NCBI GenBank assembly: GCA_000467715.1
Contig: AJFK01000664.1
Coordinates: 1-21,818, forward strand
Direction of reading: 5' to 3'
Source of the DNA: Hysterium pulicare CBS 123377
Lineage: Eukaryota > Ascomycota > Dothideomycetes > Hysteriales > Hysteriaceae
DNA length: 21,818 bases
Shown: positions 8,327-15,492 of the stretch, piece by piece
How the letters are laid out: every line of letters begins with the position of its first letter
Numbering within the stretch: the first letter of the stretch is position 1
Position numbers and translations under genes: made by a program
Notes under the pieces: model-generated
Told to the model about the DNA's origin: nothing
Database searches by the model: none
The model's input: only the letters and a program-made list of their open reading frames with translations

Positions 8327-9844
8327 TCAACTCCCACCCTCACACATCCCCAGCTCCTGAAGTAAATCCCCCGCGACCACATCAATCCCCCCCGCGCCTC
8401 GATCCTCGATCCCGAAACTCAAGAACAGCACGTCGTCGATATACCCATGATATCTCTGCCCCGCAGCTTTCCAGCTTAGGCTCGTGACATAGAACATCGA
8501 CTCCTTCTCTTTTTCCTCCTGTGCCCGCCCATTCCCATTCCCATTCCCATTCTCCAGACTCGGGCCCGGGCTCGACTCTCCGCGGCCATGGATCCAAAGC
8601 GGTTTTCGGGAGACGGCGTAGAGGGCGAACGGAGCGCTTTGTCGGAAGAGCAGGACGTAGGGATTGTAGATACCACGCCAGACAGCGGGTGGAAAGATTT
8701 TATGCTGGATAACCGTCATGATGAATGTGTTTTCGTTGGTAGGATGACATCCTTCCTCTCCGCGCTTACACATCGTGATAGCGAGCGAATTCGTCGCTTG
8801 ATGCAACGCTTCCCCCGCACTCGACAGCTTCGGCGTCCATTTTGCCAGACACGCGGCGTCGGCGGGGGCGGTGAGCGGCGCGAGATCGGGGCTTGCGGTT
8901 CCGTCTGCGTTTAGCTTTGCGAAGACCCGTGTTGGGGAGATGGAGTGGTGGATGTATAGCTCCCCGGCCGTGTCCCAGAATAGGAACCAGTTCTTCTCGA
9001 CTGCTTGCCAGGGGGCTGGTCGTTGTAGCTCTGTAGCTTGGCTGAAGAGGGGCTGGGCTTCTGAAGAGAGGGGGGGTGGAAAGTTGAGGGGGGATAGAGT
9101 GGAGATATCTTGGGCCCACATCCCGAAACATGTATACTGCGATTGAGTCCCGTAGATCGCTAGGGGAGTCGCGGAGGTCGGGGTATAGAAAACGCGCATG
9201 TCGTGGGGTCCGATGTTTAGAGTGAAGTGTTCTAATTCTTCTTTACACTTGTCGCTGGTTGTTGGCGCGACGGGGAGGATGGTGGGTGGGGTGGTGCAGG
9301 ATAGGGAGCCGTCGAGTTGAAAGACTGCGGTGCAGGAGATTTGGGAGAAGATGGGGGATGAGACTGGGGAGGGGTTGATGAGTTGCGCGGTTAGGATGTA
9401 CGTGAAGGGGAGGGTGGGGTGAGGGAGGATGGAGGGGTTTATGGCGGCGTGGAGGGGACTGAATGTTATGGGGAAGTACTTTTTGTTGGAGGTTGTGAGG
9501 GAGAAAAGTTCGTGGTAGAGAGTTGGATCGGGGGTGAAGTCGCTTCGGTCGGGGACTGGGAAGGCCGGTGGAGGGAGAGGCTCTTGTGTTGAAGGTGGTG
9601 ATATCTCTTTATCTGGGGATCCGATTGGCGGTGCGTCGTCGTTGCTATGAAGGACATCGTCTGATAAGAGCTCCGCGTCTTGTGGTCGTAAAGGAACACT
9701 TTCATCGTGATCCTTGGAGTCGTAGGACCAGCTCATGGCTTGCATGGCCTCAGACTCTCCATCGAAATATATGAAGAGCATATACCCAAGGATAAGTAGG
9801 GGCCCGATGACCACGACGAGCTTGGGGAACACTTTGATCAACAT
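8327..9844 (-). CDS. Type II membrane protein, putative five-bladed-propeller, mannan-enzyme-like
   Basis: An intact intronless frame of 505 residues; the ATG (complement of 9842-9844) follows CACC, a good start context. Residues 7-27 form one hydrophobic segment, followed by an acidic and proline-rich stem (about 30-105), so the protein is probably Golgi- or ER-anchored with a lumenal domain. The lumenal part has INPSIL (135-140), GPHDMRVF (212-219), EKNWFLFW (293-300), ATNSLAITMC (350-359), KPLWIHGR (414-421), SLSWKAAGQRYHGYIDDVLF (455-474) and SFGIED (476-481). The GPxDxR and EKNW motifs recall the GH130 mannoside phosphorylase / beta-1,2-mannosyltransferase type of propeller. This is a motif resemblance, not a proven homology. 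Residues 432-439 are an (Asn-Gly)4 run from a hexanucleotide repeat. It lies 393 bp downstream of the acyltransferase gene, on the same strand. I am confident it is a real gene and unsure of its function. Confidence 0.85.
   Translation of the reverse strand: MLIKVFPKLVVVIGPLLILGYMLFIYFDGESEAMQAMSWSYDSKDHDESVPLRPQDAELLSDDVLHSNDDAPPIGSPDKEISPPSTQEPLPPPAFPVPDRSDFTPDPTLYHELFSLTTSNKKYFPITFSPLHAAINPSILPHPTLPFTYILTAQLINPSPVSSPIFSQISCTAVFQLDGSLSCTTPPTILPVAPTTSDKCKEELEHFTLNIGPHDMRVFYTPTSATPLAIYGTQSQYTCFGMWAQDISTLSPLNFPPPLSSEAQPLFSQATELQRPAPWQAVEKNWFLFWDTAGELYIHHSISPTRVFAKLNADGTASPDLAPLTAPADAACLAKWTPKLSSAGEALHQATNSLAITMCKRGEEGCHPTNENTFIMTVIQHKIFPPAVWRGIYNPYVLLFRQSAPFALYAVSRKPLWIHGRGESSPGPSLENGNGNGNGRAQEEKEKESMFYVTSLSWKAAGQRYHGYIDDVLFLSFGIEDRGAGGIDVVAGDLLQELGMCEGGS
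8531..8552. repeat. In-frame hexanucleotide repeat (ATTCCC)n
   Basis: Three ATTCCC units plus ATTC. On the coding (minus) strand it encodes alternating Asn-Gly in a likely surface loop. Length changes by six bases keep the frame. Confidence 0.85.
9407..9425 (+). other. G-quadruplex motif in the template strand of the 505-residue gene
   Basis: GGGG-A-GGG-T-GGGG-TGA-GGG: four G-runs with loops of 1, 1 and 3 bases, meeting the usual G4 pattern. It lies on the strand opposite the coding strand. Neighbouring plus-strand sequence (9060-9450) is also G-rich. Confidence 0.6.
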
Positions 9845-10237
9845 GGTGAGAGAGCGTTGAAGAGGTATAGAACTTCGAACTATTCATTGCTGTGAGAATG
9901 GTGAGAAGAGTGGCATGAAAGAAGCTCAGATAGGTGGTGGGGTAAAAAAGCTGGGGATCAATTCGGACGATTGATGATGCAGTGAATGATTTACCACGTC
10001 GGCCATTGGCAAGCCGAGGTAGCAAGGGAGGTGAGATGCAATAGCGTCGGAGGTAATGTCCACATGTAGCCAGCCAATAACTTTACCCCTGGAGATCTTC
10101 ATCGTGCACGACCGGGGATATACCGAGGTACATGTGACAGCGAGCATCGCAATCCAACCCACGGATGGAGAATATCGATAAGGGTATAAGCTGAATTGAT
10201 GAAGAAATTGCTATTATTCGAAAAGCCTTGCAATGAA
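9845..10237 (-). promoter_or_regulatory. Intergenic region between acyltransferase and 505-residue gene
   Basis: 393 bp holding the 3' end of the acyltransferase transcript and the promoter of the downstream gene. Short open frames here have no gene-like features. No clear TATA box or operator was found. Confidence 0.5.
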
Positions 10238-11695
10238 CTATGCTTTCGTGTGAGGTGCCAGCGTCTTGTTATACAGCCAAGTTGAAATCTTGACGCTCGG
10301 CTCATCGAACAACTTCGTTACAACCTCCGCTAGATAGAGCGTGACCGGCAGAAGAATAATCTGCGGAGCCAAGAAAGCCAACTCGAATCCCAGCGGACCT
10401 TTCTTCGGAAGAGGGAATGCGTCAACCCAGTCAGGAATATGTTCTTTGTGCACTTCTCTCGACCAGCCCACTGCGGCATACAGCCGATCGCCCAGTATCC
10501 ATATCACGGGGCCATGCACCAGGTATAAGGCGAAAGAGATGCGCGCGAGGTACTGGCAGAAGCGGGTCTCGAAGAACTGCTTCAGTCGCGGTAAGCGGGG
10601 CACCGAAGCTACGAGGAAGAGCGCCGCCCAGAAGAGGTAGAACCATTTGCCATCGAAGACGGCTTGCGGCTTGAGGTATGAGAGCCAGATCCAGCCTGGA
10701 GACTTGGGCAAGACATCCTTTTGCCCGTCGTAAGAGGGCACGCCGCCGAGGTAGAGACTGGCAATGAACAAGTGAAAGAAGATGAACTCTTTGAACCCCT
10801 CGAGCCAGGAGAAGGCGCGTGGGAGTTGGCCGGCCAGAGCGAGTAGGTCGAGATCGCAGAGCATCATGCCGGACATGAACATGGCCCCGTACCATCCGTC
10901 GGCGACGTACAGGAAGTAGAAGATCAAGCCCACTTCGCACGATAGACGTGCATTCCTCGTGCATCTGGAAAAGGCGGAGAGTGCGGTGTAGATGATGATA
11001 GAGCCTTTGAATTCGATTGGGATTGACCAAGCATGGGCGTGATAAAGCAGGGGGAACTCGTAGACGTTGCCAGTGAGGAAGATGAAGCTGTAGTTCTTGA
11101 ATTGGTAGTACCAGTTCAGGAGCTCGTCACTGTAACTACTCTTGGGCTCCCCAAATGGGGTCCACAGCTTGGTCCAGTGCCATTGAGAGACCCAGAGAAA
11201 GGTGACAGCTACGACGGGAATATAAAGCCGCAGCCAGCGACGAAAGAGTGCGGATGCGACAGTGTCTCCTGCGCTCAGGAACTCGCCCTTTTGGATCAAG
11301 CTCAGGGACTTGACCGAGAGCACGTACCCCGAGATGACGAAGAAGACGGCAACAGCGAAGTGGCCGCCGGAGAAGAAATTGCGCACTCCGTGGAAAGCAA
11401 CGAAATAGTGCTTGCCTTCGAAGCCGAATGCGTTCTCGTAGATGTTATTCGAATTGTGCGCCCACAAGTGATGATGATGCCAGTAGACGATGAAGGCTGC
11501 GAATCCTCGTAGTCCGTCGAGCCAGGCAGTGCGTCTGATGGGTTTTTTGGGCGCATTGGATCGTCGGACCAGGAATTCTGGACGCACGATGTCGAAGCTC
11601 CATCGTGAGGGGCGTTTTGGTGTCCATGGTCTCGAGTGCAGGCTGACTTCCTCCATGCGGCCGTGATCCAACGGACCATCATATTTGGCCGGCAT
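10238..11695 (-). CDS. Acyltransferase 3 family membrane protein (OafA/YrhL-like)
   Basis: An intronless frame of 485 residues. The first ATG is the complement of 11693-11695, with A at -3; the frame is open for three more codons upstream but has no earlier ATG. Family signatures, in order: the first-helix motif WLDGLRGFAAFIVYWHH (58-74) with its histidine run, GGHFAVAVFFVISGYVLSVK (110-129), FRRWLRLYIP (151-160), WSIPIEF (223-229) and ARISFALYLVHGPV (384-397). Several further hydrophobic helices make it a multi-pass protein of the usual family length. Members move acetyl or other acyl groups across or at a membrane onto sugars, lipids or small molecules. The fungal substrate here is unknown. 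It is divergent from the GT32 gene and upstream of the 505-residue gene on the same strand, which suggests an acylated glycan. The family call is secure; the substrate is not. Confidence 0.93.
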   Translation of the reverse strand: MPAKYDGPLDHGRMEEVSLHSRPWTPKRPSRWSFDIVRPEFLVRRSNAPKKPIRRTAWLDGLRGFAAFIVYWHHHHLWAHNSNNIYENAFGFEGKHYFVAFHGVRNFFSGGHFAVAVFFVISGYVLSVKSLSLIQKGEFLSAGDTVASALFRRWLRLYIPVVAVTFLWVSQWHWTKLWTPFGEPKSSYSDELLNWYYQFKNYSFIFLTGNVYEFPLLYHAHAWSIPIEFKGSIIIYTALSAFSRCTRNARLSCEVGLIFYFLYVADGWYGAMFMSGMMLCDLDLLALAGQLPRAFSWLEGFKEFIFFHLFIASLYLGGVPSYDGQKDVLPKSPGWIWLSYLKPQAVFDGKWFYLFWAALFLVASVPRLPRLKQFFETRFCQYLARISFALYLVHGPVIWILGDRLYAAVGWSREVHKEHIPDWVDAFPLPKKGPLGFELAFLAPQIILLPVTLYLAEVVTKLFDEPSVKISTWLYNKTLAPHTKA

Positions 11696-11942
11696 TGTAC
11701 CCAATTAGCTGTCGCCAAATGCGAGTGACGTTTAGATGAACAATGGAGCGCAATTGAGATGAAAGGACGAGAGTAGAGTTGATTCTTTTGAGGATTGAGA
11801 GCTGCATGTTCTAGCTATCTCCATAAAATAAACGACCTCACGGGGGGTGTTCACATCCCACCCCCATGGCCGGGCATGTCTTCACAAGCCAACGGTCGGC
11901 ACAGATCCGAGGCTGGCGGTGGGTCTTCACATGCCTGGCCAG

Positions 11943-11978
11943 CCGAGCCGTGCCCCGAGCCGTGCCCCGAGCCATGCA
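11943..11978. repeat. 12-bp tandem repeat (CCGAGCCGTGCC)
   Basis: Two identical units (11943-11954, 11955-11966) and a third differing at two positions (11967-11978). Confidence 0.85.
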
Positions 11979-12026
11979 GGTCCGTTGTGGCGCCCCCGCA
12001 ATCCCCGCACCCGCTGCGCCGTTCCT

Positions 12027-12036
12027 GGCACGTGCC
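12027..12036. promoter_or_regulatory. Palindromic E-box GGCACGTGCC
   Basis: A perfect 10-bp palindrome centred on CACGTG, the core bound by bHLH factors. It overlaps the right arm of the CCGTTGTGGC/GCCACAACGG inverted repeat. Its place between two divergent genes suggests shared control; this is inferred. Confidence 0.4.
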
Positions 12037-12355
12037 ACAACGGCCTTCAATTGCATTCTCTCAACGGTGGCCTTGTTTTTGTGCTTCATAAGAGACAGAT
12101 GCCCAACTGCTCTGGATTCGAAAGGTCAATTGGGCCTACAAATAGATTCTTCAGCAATGACGAGGCCTAAGAGCTTATCGCCAACACGCAACAGCATCCC
12201 CAGTACACGCTGATCGACAAGGATTCAATACCATGTAGAGGCATGCCTGTTCTTTGCGGCATGCCTTCCTAACGAGGCAGCGAAGCCTTATCTAGGTACA
12301 TGTAGCCCGGACCATCTTCCTAAACTCTTCCTCTCCCGGCCTTGTACACATCCAC

Positions 12356-12378
12356 TGCACATGCACATGCACATGCAC
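12356..12378. repeat. Hexanucleotide repeat (TGCACA)n
   Basis: Three TGCACA units plus TGCAC, in the upstream region of the GT32 gene, about 290 bp before its ATG. Confidence 0.85.
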
Positions 12379-12669
12379 CTTTCTCCCTCGTCGGCTTTTC
12401 ACTTTCATCTGTTTAACGCCCATTTCACATTTCACATCCGACACTATGGCTTTCTCGTCGGGCATTCCAGGAGGGCGCATGTCCTGCAAGTCACTCCCCT
12501 GTCCATCCCCCTCCACTCGACGTCATATTCCGGAATCACCGAGGCTCCAATTGCAAGCCTGGAGGTGATTGCTGCCGAGGGACAGACAGGGGAGAGCTCT
12601 GCAGACTGGGGAGCAGTTATTTCATGAACAGTTCATAGCTCCCACTGCAGGCCCTGTGGTACCTTCAGC

Positions 12670-13902
12670 ATGCGCGCTTCGTCGTCCAGACCCCCACCAC
12701 TCAAGCTCCATCTTGACACCGCCATGCCTACCGTCAGGACGAACTCTCCAATTGCCTCTCACTTCCGAGGCAAGCTGACCTCTCAGGTCCGAAGAGTATT
12801 ACCAGCCTACATAGTCCTCGTCTGCCTCGTCGTATTCTTCGCCAACACGCACTTCTTCACCGCTCCAATCCGCGCCGCAAGCAGGTACAAACGAGGACTG
12901 AGATACCAGCAACACCCCCAAACAGCCAACACCGTGATCCCGCCCAAAATCTGGCAGACCTGGAAAACCGGGCCCCTAACCCTCGAAGAGCGCGACTCAA
13001 CCGTCGCCAAGACGTGGCTAGAAAAGAACCCAAACCACAGATACGAAGTGCTCACCGACGCCAACGACCTGCAATACGTAGAATGGCACTACGGGATCCA
13101 CGGCCTCAACCGGCCCGACATCATCGACCTCTACCGCACCATCAACATCACAATCATAAAAGCCGACCTCCTGCGCTACCTAATCATGTACGCCGAAGGC
13201 GGCATCTACGCCGACATCGACGTCGAATGCATCCGCCCCATCACGCGCTTCATCCCCGACCGCTACGACCCCGTCTCCATCGACATGATCATCGGCATCG
13301 AGATCGACGAGCCCGCCTTCCACGCCCACCCGATCCTGGGCCCCAAGTCGCAGTCCTTCTGCCAGTGGACTTTCGCCGCGAAGCCGCGGCTACCCGTGAT
13401 GCTGCGGCTAGTCGAGAACATCCAGACCTGGCTGCACGAGCTAGCGGCGCAGCAAAACGTGCCGATTTCAGCGCTCCGCCTCGATTTCGACGACATCATA
13501 AGCGGGACCGGACCGTCTGCGTTTACGAAAGCGCTGCTAGAGCAGATGACGGCGTTGAATGGCGGGGTCCCCGTAACCTGGACCTCATTCCACAACCTCG
13601 CGGAATCGAAGCTGCAGAATGGCGTCTTGGTGCTGAATGTCGAGGCGTTTGCGGCCGGGCAGGGACACTCGGATTCGGGGAATCATGGGTCGAGAGGCGC
13701 GCTCGTGAAACATCATTATCATGCGTCTGGGTGGCCGGCGCGGCATCCCAGACACAACCATCCCATGTATGGCGAGGTGGAGAAGTGTAATTGGGAACCG
13801 GGCTGTGTGGCTGAGTGGGATAAGAACGTTAGGGAGTGGGACTTGCTTGAGAAGGAGGAGCAGGAGAAACGGATTGCGAGTAAGCCGCTGCCGCTGCCGT
13901 GA
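12670..13902 (+). CDS. GT32 family glycosyltransferase (OCH1-like, alpha-1,6-mannosyltransferase type)
   Basis: An intronless frame of 410 residues. The ATG at 12670 has A at -3; a second in-frame ATG at 12724 would give 392 residues. One membrane segment (about 44-60) after a short basic tail marks a type II Golgi protein. The catalytic domain has IPPKIWQTWKT (90-100), KADLLRYLIMYAEGGIYADI (164-183) with the metal- and nucleotide-sugar-binding DID (182-184), SGTGPSAFT (278-286) and HHYHASGW (348-355). All are typical of the OCH1/HOC1/SUR1 group, and the length is normal. Related enzymes add mannose from GDP-mannose to N-glycans or lipids; filamentous fungi have many GT32 paralogues, so the acceptor is uncertain. 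Its codons favour C at the third position, which creates a long Arg/His-rich shadow frame. It diverges from the acyltransferase gene, and a joint role in making an acylated glycan is plausible. Confidence 0.93.
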   Translation: MRASSSRPPPLKLHLDTAMPTVRTNSPIASHFRGKLTSQVRRVLPAYIVLVCLVVFFANTHFFTAPIRAASRYKRGLRYQQHPQTANTVIPPKIWQTWKTGPLTLEERDSTVAKTWLEKNPNHRYEVLTDANDLQYVEWHYGIHGLNRPDIIDLYRTINITIIKADLLRYLIMYAEGGIYADIDVECIRPITRFIPDRYDPVSIDMIIGIEIDEPAFHAHPILGPKSQSFCQWTFAAKPRLPVMLRLVENIQTWLHELAAQQNVPISALRLDFDDIISGTGPSAFTKALLEQMTALNGGVPVTWTSFHNLAESKLQNGVLVLNVEAFAAGQGHSDSGNHGSRGALVKHHYHASGWPARHPRHNHPMYGEVEKCNWEPGCVAEWDKNVREWDLLEKEEQEKRIASKPLPLP

Positions 13903-13997
13903 TGGGATGCGAGGTTTGGGTTTTGTTTGAGGCTTTGAGGATTTAGAGTCGGGGTGTTTAGAGCGGGGGGCTGTGGACTTGAGTCTAGAGATTCATG

Positions 13998-14219
13998 CTA
14001 GGTTTTTCTGGGTAGAGGCGAGTGGAAGGGCCGGAGATGGATGATTTTCGACACCGATGCTGGTGTCGCTGTCACGAGGGCCCGGCTTTGCATGAGGCAG
14101 AACATCAGGGCGACTATCGAGCCGATGGCTAATAGGCGGGTTAGCACATCAGTGCTGGATTTGAGGACGCCGTGGGAAACGCGAGGAGAATGAGTGGAGC
14201 AGAATAGATGCATAGACAT
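13998..14219 (-). CDS. Doubtful small ORF with one hydrophobic segment, 73 residues
   Basis: Starts MSMHLFCSTHSPRVSHGVLK. Residues about 29-44 (LLAIGSIVALMFCLMQ) could span a membrane, and the C-terminus is basic. It is convergent with the GT32 gene and ends about 95 bp beyond that gene's stop. No family is recognised, so it may be chance within the 3' region. Confidence 0.2.
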   Translation of the reverse strand: MSMHLFCSTHSPRVSHGVLKSSTDVLTRLLAIGSIVALMFCLMQSRALVTATPASVSKIIHLRPFHSPLPRKT

Positions 14220-14845
14220 ATACCAAACCCCCTTTCATTCTAAAAATCACCCTTGGTACTAGTCTTGATCTCACTTGTCCTTAAAGTCGGTTTTCATCCC
14301 CCTAGTAAATGACATACCTGCAGCTTGTCTTCCGGAACAGTGAACGAGTAGAACCCCGGGCCAAACTTCAAGTACTACGTAGCGCGCAGCTTCCGTGAGA
14401 ACAGCGCAAGGAGGGGTTTGTTTTAGTGCGGGTGTTAGTTCTCTTCTCATAGGAGATAGGAATGCCGCATTAGATGAGTGGGAAGTGGGAGATTAGGGAG
14501 CGGAAACCGTGGGTTCTTTGAGCGGAGTGGCGAGGGGGTTGTGGATGGCGTGAGGATGGGTGAGGGGTGGGATGGATTTGAGGGATGTTGGGTGTGTTGA
14601 GTATGAGGGAGATTACTTTATGCAGCTTGTATGTCACTGTTATTCTAGCCTAGAGCTTAACTATATCTATCGCTAATTAGCTTGATGAGTATTCTGCGGA
14701 GTTCATATATAATGGATCCTCCTTTCCTTTACCATTAGTTGTGTGGTTGGAGAGAGACATTGTGCTAAGTCTTAGCTTATTTCATATTGGCTATATTGAT
14801 CGGGAACTATTCTACTCTGGGACGCTCTAGCAGCGGCGATGGTAA

Positions 14846-15091
14846 TCGCAAGATTCATTTTCTGAAGATGAAAGTCCAACTGAAACGGCAATCGCTAGGG
14901 AAAGTGGTATACTCTATGGGAAACAGGTTTTAGATGAATTGAAGGAGATGACTCCTACTGCATGCTAAGGGAAGAAACACGAATCCAGAGTTATTACCAC
15001 TTCGCTGGAAGAGGATTTACTTTTAAGCACTTATGCTGTATTTTACTACAACGTTTCCTGGGCTATAGATCTTACGTTTAGGGGTCTTTGA
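14846..15091 (+). pseudogene. Possible broken coding stretch interrupted by one TAA
   Basis: One plus-strand frame runs from the stop at 14843-14845 to TGA at 15089-15091 with a single internal TAA (14966-14968). The first half reads SQDSFSEDESPTETAIARES and continues acidic. The second half has SRVITTSLEEDLLLSTYAVF. There is no ATG start. The TAA could be a mutated CAA. I recognise no family, and one stop in 82 codons is only weak evidence. Confidence 0.15.
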
Positions 15092-15315
15092 AGTAGACGC
15101 GTTATTGAATTCGTCAAATACTATTATTGAAGTTCAGCTAGGGATCTACTTGAACTAATATCAGCTCATCGAAGAGCGTGACGTTGATTTAGAGGAGAAT
15201 GTGCGGAGGGATGGACTGGATTGATTAAGACATCATTTCAGAGACAAAATTCTCGAGAAATTAAGGTCTCAAACACGCGCATCCACAGTCTCTACCTCTC
15301 TTCACCGTATTCCCC

Positions 15316-15492
15316 ATGATCCTTCGGACTCAACAGCTCTGCGAGAACCGCACATTATATGTCCTCCCCTTTCTCTTCCCTTCCTTCGACATGCAGCTTG
15401 CCATGTATCTCCCTTCCATAGCTGTACTTATTGCTACTACGCTTCTCGGTATCCGACGTGATGCCTTTCTTCAGAGATGCCATGACTTTTGA
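15316..15492 (+). CDS. Doubtful 58-residue ORF with hydrophobic segment
   Basis: Starts MILRTQQLCENRTLYVLPFL, with a hydrophobic stretch YLPSIAVLIATTLLGI (about 31-46) and a short charged tail. It stands alone, with no recognised relatives. It is listed because it could encode a small membrane protein. Confidence 0.12.
   Translation: MILRTQQLCENRTLYVLPFLFPSFDMQLAMYLPSIAVLIATTLLGIRRDAFLQRCHDF

Larger units (their letters stand above)
11696..12669. promoter_or_regulatory. Shared divergent upstream region of acyltransferase and GT32 genes
   Basis: 974 bp between two divergent start codons. It is GC-rich at 11840-12050 and holds a 12-bp tandem repeat, a palindromic E-box, two inverted repeats (GGCCGGGCATGT at 11868-11879 with ACATGCCTGGCC at 11929-11940, 11 of 12 paired; CCGTTGTGGC at 11982-11991 with GCCACAACGG at 12034-12043, perfect) and a hexanucleotide repeat. 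A small open frame of 40 codons (12446-12568) would be an upstream ORF if the GT32 transcript starts before it. Other open frames here look incidental. Confidence 0.6.

Noticed and set aside
10431-11030. 199-codon minus-strand frame inside the acyltransferase gene
   Set aside because: Arg/Leu-rich shadow of the acyltransferase in another frame, with no domain.
11033-11512. 159-codon plus-strand frame antisense to the acyltransferase
   Set aside because: Its acidic composition mirrors the acyltransferase codons; no independent evidence.
11838-12213. Several overlapping frames of 83-115 codons in the divergent promoter
   Set aside because: GC-rich low-complexity sequence is open in many frames at once, with no start-context or family support.
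13014-13790. 258-codon plus-strand frame inside the GT32 gene
   Set aside because: It is extremely Arg/His/Pro-rich, lies in a shifted frame of a clear GT32 gene, and is explained by that gene's C-ending codons.
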